DNA of 64,000 nucleotides from Mariniphaga sp040772505 (GCA_040772505.1 JAXGYA010000002.1:62001-126000), one strand, 5' to 3'; numbered from the stretch's first letter, positions 36,108-44,688 are shown. Program-made: numbers and translations. Notes: generated by a model from the letters alone, not told the origin.

Positions 36108-37958
36108 TTACAAACTGATATTGATTCCGGTAAACACGGTTGCCCCTGGCATGGTGTAATAACGGTTCACCTGATATTTTTCGTTCAAAAGATTTTCGCC
36201 GCTGACATACCATCTCAGATACTTGTTTATGGAATAGGTAGCTTTGGCTTTCAGCAGAGTGTAATCTTCACTTGAGACTACCGGCGAGGGATCATTGTCC
36301 AGATTTACTATTTGTTGCAAACTTGCATTAAAACGTAGTTTTTTCCACTGATAATTAGCACTCAGATAGAGATTATGTTCCGGTGTTGCATACACAGGAT
36401 CTTCCATATGAATATAGCTGTATGTTGCCAAAAGTCCTAAGTTTTTCACCGGACGGGCGTTTATTAGCACTTCTACCCCCTTGTTGTTAATCTCTCCGGC
36501 GTTGAGGAGCCCCTGCAAAGGAACAGTAACAATCAGGTTATCTCCCTGAATCAGGAAAAATGTCAGCTCTGTACTGAGTTTTCCCTGATAGAATTTATTT
36601 GAAACTCCTGTTTCATAATTTATTATCGTTTCAGGACTCAGTTCGGGATTTGGACCCCAGAGAAAAAGTTCGCGTATGGTGGGACTGCGAAATCCTTTGG
36701 ACACATTACCTTTCCAGGATGCATTGCCGGCAAACTTCCATGCAAACCCAACCGACGGAATCGTATGATTTCCGTAAACACTATGGTTTTGCAAACGAAT
36801 CCCGGCATTAAGTGTCAGTTTTTCCATCAGGGTTTGCTGCATAAAACCATAAATTCCAGTTTCTGTAACCGTTGTGTCGGCAAAAACAACACCTGCCCCA
36901 TTCATCGCCAGCAGATTTTCTGCCATTCCTCCGTAGTTCATGTGATCAAACCCGATGGTCAGGTTATTTCCTTTGAATAGTTTGAAAGACTCATAGAAGT
37001 TCAGCCCGTAATTGTGGTCAGTTGAATGAAAACCGTCTGTAATATTGTGTTCTCCGAAGTTGTAAAAAGCTTTTAATGCTCCGCTTGCCTTTTCAAATTC
37101 ATTCTGAAGTGTGAAAGCCCAGTAGCCGCGTGTGATGTCAATACGCTCACCGGGTTTTGCATTAATCGTATCGGGGCCGGGGTCAGATGCTTTGAATCCG
37201 GCTATGCTTAAATCGGTGTTCAGGTGAAAATGATGGTTCACATCATAGCCCAACTTAATATATCCGTTTTTAATATTAAAATCTGAATAATCACGGTGTC
37301 CGTTGGTTCGGTCATGGTTTCCAGAGGCAAAAACCGAAAATTTATTCTTTTTATAACCTCCTGACGCCATATATTTTTGTGTATTAAACGAACCGTAGGA
37401 TACGCGTGCATTTCCTTCTGCGCCATCAGACGTCTGTTTTTTTGTGATAATGTTAATTACCCCGCCCATTGCATTGGAACCATATAGTATGGATGCAGGC
37501 CCGCGGATTACCTCAACCCGTTCGGCATCGGATGCCACATAGGAGTCGGGAAGAGGATGCCCCATGATACCCATAAATTGGGGATGCCCATCAATAAGCA
37601 TCAAAACTCCCGTAGTGGGTACTCCTCCCATCCCGCGAATGGAAATCTGACCGGCGGAACCTTCGGCAACACCAAAACCGGTTATTCCCCGCTCAGTAAC
37701 AAAAAGCCCGGGAACTTTCCCGTTTAAAACGGGAAGCAGAGCCGATTCACCACTTTCCTCAATCTGTAATCTGTCGATTACAGAGACAGCCATCGGTACA
37801 CTATTCCGGCTCACGCCAATATGTGTTCCCGTAACAATTATCTCGTCAATTTTTACCGTGTCAACTACATTTGCTCTGTTCTGGCTTATACCGATTGCCG
37901 GATAAAAAAATAAACCGGAACAAAAGAGGAGTACTGAAATTTTCATGTTTTTTCTCAT
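36108..37958 (-). CDS. TonB-dependent outer-membrane receptor, possibly metal-related
   Basis: The 616-aa receptor has a signal peptide (VLLFCSGLFFYPAIGIS), a TonB-box-like segment IDEIIVTGT, a plug domain (VPMAVSVIDRLQIEESG to EVIRGPASILYGSNAMGGVINI) and a C-terminal barrel ending MPGATVFTGINISL. It lacks the N-terminal carboxypeptidase-like domain of SusC proteins, and no SusD is adjacent, so glycan import is unlikely. The next gene upstream on the same strand is a NikR-like regulator, and the two genes share an upstream motif. A metal or metallophore substrate is therefore inferred; the actual ligand is unknown. An internal ATG at 37946 is an alternative start. Confidence 0.88.
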   Translation of the reverse strand: MRKNMKISVLLFCSGLFFYPAIGISQNRANVVDTVKIDEIIVTGTHIGVSRNSVPMAVSVIDRLQIEESGESALLPVLNGKVPGLFVTERGITGFGVAEGSAGQISIRGMGGVPTTGVLMLIDGHPQFMGIMGHPLPDSYVASDAERVEVIRGPASILYGSNAMGGVINIITKKQTSDGAEGNARVSYGSFNTQKYMASGGYKKNKFSVFASGNHDRTNGHRDYSDFNIKNGYIKLGYDVNHHFHLNTDLSIAGFKASDPGPDTINAKPGERIDITRGYWAFTLQNEFEKASGALKAFYNFGEHNITDGFHSTDHNYGLNFYESFKLFKGNNLTIGFDHMNYGGMAENLLAMNGAGVVFADTTVTETGIYGFMQQTLMEKLTLNAGIRLQNHSVYGNHTIPSVGFAWKFAGNASWKGNVSKGFRSPTIRELFLWGPNPELSPETIINYETGVSNKFYQGKLSTELTFFLIQGDNLIVTVPLQGLLNAGEINNKGVEVLINARPVKNLGLLATYSYIHMEDPVYATPEHNLYLSANYQWKKLRFNASLQQIVNLDNDPSPVVSSEDYTLLKAKATYSINKYLRWYVSGENLLNEKYQVNRYYTMPGATVFTGINISL

Positions 37959-37967
37959 TTTGAATTA

Positions 37968-37998
37968 TTTGTGTTACTTATTTTTAAATTCGTGTTAC
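37968..37998. promoter_or_regulatory. Candidate operator upstream of the TonB receptor
   Basis: Two direct repeats, TTTGTGTTAC (37968-37977) and TTCGTGTTAC (37989-37998), are spaced 21 bp start to start, two helical turns. The sub-pattern TGTTACTT-N9-TTCGTG (37972-37994) also occurs with identical spacing before the NikR-like gene. It begins 10 bp upstream of the receptor start. It is likely bound by the adjacent NikR-like protein, though part of it could be promoter sequence. Confidence 0.6.
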
Positions 37999-38015
37999 CG
38001 TTAGGGCAAAAAATT

Positions 38016-38417
38016 TTATTCTGCTTTACTCATAATAAGTTTACCATGCTGTATTCCGTTAATACTGATCAATTTATCTGATATTTCTGTAAGTTTTTTA
38101 GAAGGACCTTTCACTGCAATTATCTCAAGATAATTCAACTCATTCAGATAAAAGCCCTGAGTTGAAAGTATAAAATCGCGGTACTCTGATTGGATTTCAA
38201 ATGATTTTTTGTGAATTTCGGTCTTTCCATGGTCGAAAACGAGCAGAACAGCTCCGGCGACAATGTTGTCGCACTTCCATTTTTCTTCAACTAGGTTCTT
38301 CTCGATCAGATGACGGATTGCCCGCGAACGGCTTGAGAAATTATTTTCCTCCACATATTCGTCAAGCGCAAGAAGAAGCTCTTCATCAAGGGAAACACCA
38401 AAACGGGTTACTGCCAT
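38016..38417 (-). CDS. NikR-like ribbon-helix-helix regulator without nickel ligands
   Basis: Starting at the ATG at 38417 gives 133 aa, the NikR length; an upstream ATG at 38477 only adds a non-homologous tail. The ribbon-helix-helix domain is clear (VTRFGVSLDEELLLALDEY, then SSRSRAIRHLIEKNL), followed by an ACT-like domain. Aligned with E. coli and H. pylori NikR between FEIQ and YLEIIAVKG, the four high-affinity nickel ligands (His, His, His, Cys) are all replaced by non-ligand residues (the late ones by Gly, Tyr and Tyr). It is thus NikR by fold but not an ordinary nickel sensor. It is adjacent to a TonB receptor and shares an upstream motif with it. Confidence 0.8.
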   Translation of the reverse strand: MAVTRFGVSLDEELLLALDEYVEENNFSSRSRAIRHLIEKNLVEEKWKCDNIVAGAVLLVFDHGKTEIHKKSFEIQSEYRDFILSTQGFYLNELNYLEIIAVKGPSKKLTEISDKLISINGIQHGKLIMSKAE

Positions 38418-38418
38418 A

Positions 38419-38452
38419 AAAATGTTACTTTTAATAATTTTCGTGGCACGAA
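38419..38452. promoter_or_regulatory. Candidate operator upstream of the NikR-like gene
   Basis: TGTTACTT (38423-38430) and TTCGTG (38440-38445) are separated by 9 bp, exactly as upstream of the TonB receptor. The second half is also a perfect 13-bp palindrome, TTCGTG-G-CACGAA (38440-38452). The site begins just upstream of the start codon, so binding there would block expression, suggesting negative autoregulation. Confidence 0.6.
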
Positions 38453-38575
38453 TATAGGAAAAGAGGGGAGAATTCAAAGAAGAAAACTTTGAAATTTTGA
38501 AATAATTATTTCCACAGCTAAAGTATTCTTAACAATGGAGAGAAAGCAACAATAAATTTTTGAAGCAGTAATGGC

Positions 38576-39553
38576 TCATTTCTGCAACTCTTTCCACACT
38601 AAAGCGCTTGCACCAAGAATAGCAGCATCGCCGGATTTTAACTTTGACGGCAGCAGTTTAACCCTGTTTTTATACATTGGGAGCAGGTATTTTTCCATGT
38701 TCTCCTTGGTTGGCTTAAATAGTAAATCGCCGGCTGCGGTTGGTCCGCCAAACAGAAAAATTGCTTCGGGGCTTAGGTAATGAACCGTGTTGGCAAGCCC
38801 CATACCCAGCCACTCGCCGGTTTTTTCAAACACTTCCAATGCAATTTTATCACCTTGCACTGCGGCTTCATAAATCATTTTGGCATCCAGCTCATTGTAT
38901 GACAAATCTGCGAGCAGGCTGTCGGTATTGTTAAATTGAGCCATCAGCTCAAAAGCAGTCCGTTTCATTCCGTATGCTGAGCAGTATGCCTCAAGGTGCC
39001 CCAATTCGCCACATCCGCATCTTCTCCCTCCGGGAACAAGAATGACATGACCGCATTCGCCGGCAAAGCCGTCGTGACCATACACCAAATCACCATTCAC
39101 AATAATTCCAGCACCCACACCGGTGCCGATGGTGTACATGACAAAATTTCTCATCCCTTTTCCCCCGCCGTAAATCAGTTCGCCCAAAGCCGCTGCATTG
39201 GCGTCGTTGGTCAGAACCAGGGCTTTCAGCTCAGGAAAGTGGGAGCGTAGTAAATCGATAAGATGAACCACCCCTTTAAATGAAAGATTGGGCGCATATT
39301 CAATGTTTCCCGTATAGTAATTCCCGCAGGGAGCGCCGATACCAATGCCGGAAAATTCCACATCTTCATTGAGCTGCTTTACAGATTTCATCATTCCGGT
39401 GATAGTTTGGGATAAATCATTGATATACCTGTGAACATCCCCATGAGCCGGAGTCGGGATATTGTCCCTGGTCATTACATTTCCGTCAGAATCAACAACA
39501 CCAATGGTTGTGTTTGTTCCGCCAATATCCACTCCAATTGCAATTTCTTTCAT
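38576..39553 (-). CDS. ROK-family sugar kinase (probable glucokinase)
   Basis: A 325-aa ROK protein, probably phosphorylating glucose in the cytoplasm. The ATPase loop is IAIGVDIGGTNTTIGVVD at the N-terminus. NDANAAALGE holds the catalytic Asp, and GHVILVPGGRRCGCGELGH carries His and Cys residues of the ROK zinc motif (GHxxxxxxGxxCxCGxxGCxE, with His replacing the last Cys). No DNA-binding domain is present, so it is a kinase rather than a ROK repressor. N-acetylglucosamine or another hexose is possible as substrate. Confidence 0.85.
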   Translation of the reverse strand: MKEIAIGVDIGGTNTTIGVVDSDGNVMTRDNIPTPAHGDVHRYINDLSQTITGMMKSVKQLNEDVEFSGIGIGAPCGNYYTGNIEYAPNLSFKGVVHLIDLLRSHFPELKALVLTNDANAAALGELIYGGGKGMRNFVMYTIGTGVGAGIIVNGDLVYGHDGFAGECGHVILVPGGRRCGCGELGHLEAYCSAYGMKRTAFELMAQFNNTDSLLADLSYNELDAKMIYEAAVQGDKIALEVFEKTGEWLGMGLANTVHYLSPEAIFLFGGPTAAGDLLFKPTKENMEKYLLPMYKNRVKLLPSKLKSGDAAILGASALVWKELQK

Positions 39554-39701
39554 TATTGTGAGCTTATTTTACTATATAATATCAAATTCCAAATTTTTTG
39601 ATTCCGGTAGGCAAAATTAAAAATATTAAACTAATTCGCCGGAAAGCCGTTGTTCATTGTTCTAATGAATCTGATTTCATGCAATAATTGCCAATAATCC
39701 G

Positions 39702-39709
39702 TATTTTTG
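39702..39709 (+). promoter_or_regulatory. Candidate yidD promoter -7 element
   Basis: TATTTTTG is an exact TAnnTTTG match 31 bp before the yidD start. No -33 TTTG was found. Confidence 0.4.
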
Positions 39710-39739
39710 CAGATAATTTGGAACAGTTAAACTGTTCAT

Positions 39740-40018
39740 ATGCTTAAAATTTTCAAAATATTACTTCGGGGAATCAGTTGGATACTGCTTTTGCCGGTAT
39801 ATTTTTACAAATATGCCATTTCTCCGCTAACACCTGCAAGTTGCCGTCACACGCCAACATGTTCGGAATATGCCATTCAGGCCATTAAAATACATGGTCC
39901 CTTTAAAGGTTTTTGGCTGGCAACACGCAGAATAGTAAAGTGCAATCCCTGGGGAACACATGGTTATGACCCGGTTCCCCCAAAAAGTAAAATCGATGTG
40001 AAAAGTTGGAAAGGATAA
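39740..40018 (+). CDS. yidD: Membrane protein insertion efficiency factor YidD
   Basis: A 92-aa membrane-associated protein assisting YidC-mediated insertion. The signature SPLTPASCRHTPTCSEYA is followed by IKIHGPFKGFWLATRRIVKC and a C-terminal GYDPVP. It is usually near rnpA and yidC, but here it stands alone before the zinc transporter genes. Confidence 0.95.
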   Translation: MLKIFKILLRGISWILLLPVYFYKYAISPLTPASCRHTPTCSEYAIQAIKIHGPFKGFWLATRRIVKCNPWGTHGYDPVPPKSKIDVKSWKG

Positions 40019-40020
40019 AC

Positions 40021-40028
40021 TAATTTTG
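40021..40028 (+). promoter_or_regulatory. Candidate znuACB promoter -7 element
   Basis: TAATTTTG is an exact TAnnTTTG match immediately after the yidD stop codon and 37 bp before the znuA start. Confidence 0.5.
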
Positions 40029-40036
40029 CAATATCT

Positions 40037-40046
40037 TGTTTAAACA
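40037..40046. promoter_or_regulatory. Perfect 10-bp palindrome between promoter element and znuA
   Basis: TGTTTAAACA is self-complementary and lies where the znu transcript would begin. Metal uptake operons are commonly repressed by Fur/Zur proteins binding such sites, so it is a candidate operator. A 10-bp palindrome in AT-rich DNA could also be chance. Confidence 0.35.
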
Positions 40047-40064
40047 GGTCAAAATTTGGCTAAA

Positions 40065-40940
40065 ATGAGAAAAATAATATTCATAATTTTGATTGGAGCA
40101 CTTATTTTTCATTCGTGCACTTCGCAAAGAAAATCGGGTGAAAACGAAAAGCCTGTTATTACGGTAAGTATTTTGCCCCAAAAAACATTTGTTGAAAAAA
40201 TTGCAGGTAATGACTTTGATATTCAGGTGCTTGTTCCGCACGGAGCAAGCCCTGAATCCTATACGCTGGTTCCCTCGCAACTCAAGGATATTTCACGCTC
40301 GGATGTCTGGTTCCGGTTGGGTTATATCGGTTTTGAGCTTCCGTTGCATGAAAAAATCAGAGAGATTAACCGTAATATGGAGGTTATTGACCTTTCCGAA
40401 GGGCTTGACCTCATTCGTGGGGAGGAATTTCAACATGGCGATCACACCCATCCGGGAGGAGTTGACCCGCATTTCTGGCTTTCACCCAGACTGGTGAGAC
40501 AGATGTCCGAACGCATTGCCGGAACACTTGGAAAGATAAACCCGGATAAAAGGGAGGTTTATCAGGAAAACTTCCGGAAATTTGCATTGGAAATTGATCA
40601 GCTTGACCAAAGAATAGGCGATGCGCTGAAAGACTACCGAGGCAAGGCTTTTGTTACTTTTCATCCCAGTCTGACTTACTTTGCACGCGATTACGGGCTT
40701 GTACAATATACTCTTGAGTCGGATGGAAAGGAGCCCACTTCCCAGCATATGGCAAAAGTGATTAATCTGGCACGTCAGCAAAATATCAAAGTAATTTATA
40801 TTCAAAGTGAATTCGACAATGAAAATGCACGGGTTTTTGCAGAAGAGATCAAAGGGAAAGTTTTGGAAGTGAAGCCTCTAAGTACCGAATGGGAAGAGAA
40901 CCTGCTGGAGATGACAAATCTGTTTATTAAAAATTTTTGA
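40065..40940 (+). CDS. znuA: Zinc/manganese ABC transporter substrate-binding lipoprotein (ZnuA-like)
   Basis: Metal-binding protein of cluster A-I (TroA/ZnuA). The ATG at 40065 gives 291 aa; a TTG three codons upstream is less likely. The lipobox is LIFHSC. Metal ligand candidates are His in PHGASPE, His in VDPHFWLSP, His in VTFHPSLTY and an acidic residue in SEFDNENA. A short His-containing loop (QHGDHTHPGG) precedes the second ligand, as in zinc-specific members. It overlaps znuC by 4 bp and is first in a three-gene ABC operon. Confidence 0.9.
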   Translation: MRKIIFIILIGALIFHSCTSQRKSGENEKPVITVSILPQKTFVEKIAGNDFDIQVLVPHGASPESYTLVPSQLKDISRSDVWFRLGYIGFELPLHEKIREINRNMEVIDLSEGLDLIRGEEFQHGDHTHPGGVDPHFWLSPRLVRQMSERIAGTLGKINPDKREVYQENFRKFALEIDQLDQRIGDALKDYRGKAFVTFHPSLTYFARDYGLVQYTLESDGKEPTSQHMAKVINLARQQNIKVIYIQSEFDNENARVFAEEIKGKVLEVKPLSTEWEENLLEMTNLFIKNF

Positions 40941-41686
40941 TGGAACCATTAATAAGTATTAAAAATCTGACTTTAGGCTACGATAAAGAAGCTGTGCTTG
41001 AAAATGTAAATCTGAAAATCTTTGAACAGGACTTTATTGGAGTCATCGGTCCGAATGGCGGCGGAAAAACCACATTAATCAAAGCAATTTTAGGTCTTTT
41101 GAAACCCATGAAGGGAGAAATTTTATTCAGGAGCGACATCAACAAAAAAAAGAAACCAATAGGTTATCTTCCTCAGGTTAAGCATTTTGATATAAGTTTT
41201 CCAATCACGGTCTTTGAGGTTGTTCGTTCAGGCTTAATGATGAAAAACTCCCGAAGATCAAGTGCTGGTGAAGTTCGAGACGAAATTGAAGAATTGCTGT
41301 CGGAAATGGGAGTTATTGATATCCGCAACAAAGCCATCGGTGAGCTTTCCGGGGGGCAGATGCAGCGGGTATTCCTCTGCCGTGCACTGATCAGCAAGCC
41401 TAAAGTGCTGATTCTTGACGAACCCGACACATTCGTAGATAACCGCTTTGAAGGAGAGCTCTACGAAAAACTGAAACAACTGAACAAGGAGGTGGCTATT
41501 ATACTGGTTTCGCACGATGTCGGCACCATTTCGAGCTATGTGAAAACCATTGCGTGCGTGAACAGGGAACTGCACTACCATCCCGACAACAGAATCACAC
41601 AGGAGCAGTTGAACAGCTACAATTGCCCGATTAAACTGATAACACACGGAGAAGTACCCCACACGGTACTCAAACACCACGATTAG
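40937..41686 (+). CDS. znuC: Zinc/manganese ABC transporter ATP-binding protein (ZnuC-like)
   Basis: Cytoplasmic ATPase subunit of 249 aa. Walker A is GPNGGGKTTL, the signature motif is LSGGQMQRV, Walker B is VLILDEPDTFVD, and the switch His is in VSHDVG. It is placed between the binding-protein and permease genes with 4-bp and 1-bp junctions. Confidence 0.94.
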   Translation: MMEPLISIKNLTLGYDKEAVLENVNLKIFEQDFIGVIGPNGGGKTTLIKAILGLLKPMKGEILFRSDINKKKKPIGYLPQVKHFDISFPITVFEVVRSGLMMKNSRRSSAGEVRDEIEELLSEMGVIDIRNKAIGELSGGQMQRVFLCRALISKPKVLILDEPDTFVDNRFEGELYEKLKQLNKEVAIILVSHDVGTISSYVKTIACVNRELHYHPDNRITQEQLNSYNCPIKLITHGEVPHTVLKHHD

Positions 41687-41687
41687 C

Positions 41688-42497
41688 ATGAATAATTTTT
41701 TTGAGCTTTTTGCGTACGAATTTTTTCAAAAGGCATTTATTGCCGCCGTTTTTGCAAGCATCTCCTGTGGCATAATCGGAAGTTACATCGTTTCGCGGCG
41801 TATAGTTTTTATAAGCGGCGGAATAACTCATGCATCTTTCGGGGGAATTGGGCTCGCTTTTTTGTTGGGCTTCAGCCCGATTCTTGGTGCAGTAATTTTT
41901 GCTGTCGCCTCTGCTTTAGGTATCCAGTTTTTCACCAAAGTAGCCAGGATTCGTGAAGACTCCTCTATCGCAATTTTCTGGTCATTAGGTATGGCATTAG
42001 GTATAATCTTCGTTTTTATGACACCCGGATACACCCCAAACCTGATGAGCTATCTTTTTGGCAATATACTAACGGTGACGGTAGCAGAACTAATCTGGAT
42101 GTTTATTCTGAATGTGGTCATCATCTTTTTCTTTTCCGTGTTTTTCAAGGAAATTCTATATGTTGCATTTGATGAGGAATTTGCAAAGGCTGCGGGACTA
42201 CCTGTTTCACTGATTAATTATCTGATTATAACCCTTGTAGCCTTAACTGTTGTACTGAACATCCGTGTGGTTGGCATTATTTTGATTCTATCTTTGCTAA
42301 CTATACCTCAGGCAATTGCAAATCTTTTCACGAAAAAATTTAAAAATCTGCTTCTCTTATCAAGCTTTTTTGCATTTACAGGAACCATCATCGGATTGTA
42401 TGTCTCTTATTTTCTCGACATTCCCTCCGGTGCCACCATTATTTTCACTCTTGTGGTCATGTTCGGATTGCTGAAGCTGTATAAGTATTTCTTTTGA
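41688..42497 (+). CDS. znuB: Zinc/manganese ABC transporter permease (ZnuB-like)
   Basis: ABC-3 family inner-membrane permease of 269 aa with about eight membrane segments. FISGGITHASFGGIGLAFLLG is the family hallmark near residue 42, and EEFAKAAGLPVSLINYL is the EAA-like cytoplasmic loop contacting ZnuC. It completes the operon. Zinc rather than manganese is favoured only by the His-containing loop in the binding protein. Confidence 0.93.
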   Translation: MNNFFELFAYEFFQKAFIAAVFASISCGIIGSYIVSRRIVFISGGITHASFGGIGLAFLLGFSPILGAVIFAVASALGIQFFTKVARIREDSSIAIFWSLGMALGIIFVFMTPGYTPNLMSYLFGNILTVTVAELIWMFILNVVIIFFFSVFFKEILYVAFDEEFAKAAGLPVSLINYLIITLVALTVVLNIRVVGIILILSLLTIPQAIANLFTKKFKNLLLLSSFFAFTGTIIGLYVSYFLDIPSGATIIFTLVVMFGLLKLYKYFF

Positions 42498-42578
42498 AAT
42501 ACAGACATTCAATGACATTGTAATAATTGAAAAGTTTCTTATTCTTACCGGAACATCGCTTTTTTAAAGGAATAACTT

Positions 42579-42586
42579 TAATTTTG
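42579..42586 (+). promoter_or_regulatory. Candidate methyltransferase promoter -7 element
   Basis: TAATTTTG is an exact TAnnTTTG match 50 bp before the start at 42636. Confidence 0.4.
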
Positions 42587-42635
42587 CTGAGAAACTGAAA
42601 TTTTTAAAAGTAGCAACGCTCAAAAAAAGGAGAAC

Positions 42636-43178
42636 ATGGCAATTGAAATGCACAAGATTTCCAATCCGGTTTTGTTAAACCGGTATAAGAATACGCTGAA
42701 TTTTTTGAATCGTATGAATATTGAAGCCGGCACTCCAATTTTGGATTTAGGCTCCGACAACATGTTTTCTGAAATCATGCGAGGTGCCGGTTTTCAGGTT
42801 TCCAACACCGGAGTTGTTGATTTGGACCTGAACCCCGGGATTGTAAAAAGCCATGATATTGAGCTGGTTACAGCATTTGAAATCCTTGAGCATCTGGTTT
42901 CGCCTTTCCCTTTGCTGCAACAGCTCCCGGGGAAAAAACTGATTGCAACCATCCCACTGCGACTGTGGTTCAGTCCTGCCTACCGGAACCCGAACGACCC
43001 GTGGGATTGCCATTACCACGAATTTGAAGATTGGCAGTTTGACTGGCTTCTGGAAAAAAGCGGATGGAAAATCAAAAGTACCGAAAAGTGGAAATCTCCC
43101 GGCAATAAAATTGGATTCCGCCCTTTCCTTCGGAAAATTACGCCGCGGTATTATGCGGTTTATGCCGAACGGGATTAA
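42636..43178 (+). CDS. Class I SAM-dependent methyltransferase, substrate unknown
   Basis: A 180-aa protein with a degenerate SAM-binding motif I (PILDLGSDNMFSEIM, around residue 37) and the post-II/III block LVTAFEILEHLVSPFPLLQQL. Later DPWDCHYHEFEDWQFDWLLEKSG resembles methyltransferases acting on glycans or lipids. It is shorter than most class I enzymes. It converges with the flippase gene (4-bp overlap of the 3' ends). Envelope polysaccharide modification is a context-based guess. Confidence 0.65.
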   Translation: MAIEMHKISNPVLLNRYKNTLNFLNRMNIEAGTPILDLGSDNMFSEIMRGAGFQVSNTGVVDLDLNPGIVKSHDIELVTAFEILEHLVSPFPLLQQLPGKKLIATIPLRLWFSPAYRNPNDPWDCHYHEFEDWQFDWLLEKSGWKIKSTEKWKSPGNKIGFRPFLRKITPRYYAVYAERD

Positions 43179-44653
43179 CGCTTCCGCAATATTTTCGTAA
43201 ACTCCCTGAACAATCCGTTAAGGTCTTCCGATATCTTCAGTCCTATGGTTAGGGCTCCGAAAATCAACGTAAAAACGGCACTTCTTATAATCAAATCGGG
43301 AATGAGCGAAAGGGTTGGCATAAGGGCAACAACGGCAGCCGATAATATAAAAACACCCGCGGCAATCACTATTTTAAGTGTAAACGGCTGCATGTTGTAT
43401 TTTCTTTTAAGAAAGTTAAATCGCATAAAATTGTTGACGGCAAACGAAAGTGCAACAGCTACGGCAGCTCCTGTGATGCCCCAGACTGGAACCAGAAGTA
43501 AGATGGAAACAACAACCAGCGCAATGAGAATAATCAGAAAGAACAGCGCAACACGGTAATGTTTTGAAAAAGCGATGATTTGAGCATTTGCGCCGGTAGC
43601 CATATCAATCAGATATCCAACAGCAATGAAAAAAATCACCCACTTTGCTCCTGTATAATCCGGTCCTAAAATTATCAGAATATTGTCGATATTAATCCAA
43701 ATGCCGCCAAAAAGAAAAGTTCCGATGATAAACTGATTGATGCAACTGCGCCGGTAGATATCGTCAATGTATGCTATGTCATCCCGCTTAAAAGCATCGG
43801 CAATCAATGTGCCGGCAATCCGCAAAAGAGGTCTTGAGGGAATGATTATCAGCGTACTGAAAAAGAACGCAATGGTGTAAACTCCCGTATCGCTCAGCCC
43901 GAGAATCTGATTGATCAGAATTTTGTCAATATTAAACACGATGCTGCCTCCAAGTCCGGTTAAAATACTAAAAGTGGCTACGCTGATCATCTCTTTTCGC
44001 AGATGCGGACTAATAAATCCGGGCTGGCGCTTAAAGGATACCTCACCCTTAAAGAGCAGATAGACAAACAAAACCAATCCCTTGGCACATACAGCGGCAG
44101 AATAGGCAATGATGAGCTGGTGAAGATTAAATATTCCGGCAACAAACAGCATTGTTACGGTAAAAATTAATATTCGCTGAAGGAATTCCTGAAGGAATGT
44201 ACCAAAAACGGCATCATACAGTAATTTATTTATTGTGTCCAGCTGAACAAAGAAAAGGGTGAAAAATGTTAGGGGGAGAAGCAGATACACATAATCGGAA
44301 AACATTTTTGACTTTTCCAGATTGCTTTCCACCAGAAAAGGACTGAAAAAAAGAAAGAAAATGTAAAATGCCAGAAATCCGGCAATTGTCACCAGCAGTG
44401 TGATGAAAAAGTAACCGTTATGATTTTTTGCCGGATCGCGGAAATAGGGGAAAAGACGGGAAGTTACTCCCGGAAACCCAAGAGATGAAATCTGGGTAAA
44501 AATTATTGACCAGGATAGCAGGAGTCCAAAAAGTCCTATGGTGTCGGTACTCAAATAGTTGGGAAAAAGATAGGCAGTGGTTACGAAACCAACTATCACT
44601 CCCAGATAGGACCAGATATTCCCTTTTATGCTTTGTTTGATGATTATACCCAT
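43175..44653 (-). CDS. Polysaccharide flippase (MOP superfamily, Wzx-like)
   Basis: A 492-aa integral membrane protein with 12-14 predicted helices. The N-terminal KGNIWSYLGVIVGFVTTAYLFPNYLS is the usual opening of oligosaccharide flippases of the polysaccharide biosynthesis protein family. It is probably a lipid-linked glycan exporter in the inner membrane. It is divergent from the YfhO-like gene, and the two may function together in cell-surface glycan assembly. Confidence 0.85.
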   Translation of the reverse strand: MGIIIKQSIKGNIWSYLGVIVGFVTTAYLFPNYLSTDTIGLFGLLLSWSIIFTQISSLGFPGVTSRLFPYFRDPAKNHNGYFFITLLVTIAGFLAFYIFFLFFSPFLVESNLEKSKMFSDYVYLLLPLTFFTLFFVQLDTINKLLYDAVFGTFLQEFLQRILIFTVTMLFVAGIFNLHQLIIAYSAAVCAKGLVLFVYLLFKGEVSFKRQPGFISPHLRKEMISVATFSILTGLGGSIVFNIDKILINQILGLSDTGVYTIAFFFSTLIIIPSRPLLRIAGTLIADAFKRDDIAYIDDIYRRSCINQFIIGTFLFGGIWINIDNILIILGPDYTGAKWVIFFIAVGYLIDMATGANAQIIAFSKHYRVALFFLIILIALVVVSILLLVPVWGITGAAVAVALSFAVNNFMRFNFLKRKYNMQPFTLKIVIAAGVFILSAAVVALMPTLSLIPDLIIRSAVFTLIFGALTIGLKISEDLNGLFREFTKILRKR

Positions 44654-44680
44654 TTATGCGGTCATGTTTTTTTAAATCAC

Positions 44681-44688
44681 TATTTTTG
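44681..44688 (+). promoter_or_regulatory. Candidate YfhO-like gene promoter -7 element
   Basis: TATTTTTG is an exact TAnnTTTG match 32 bp upstream of the 44720 start, in the 66-bp divergent gap shared with the flippase gene. Confidence 0.45.

Noticed and set aside
38016..38417. Annotation as an ordinary nickel-responsive NikR
   Set aside because: The metal-binding His/Cys residues are absent, so nickel sensing cannot be claimed.
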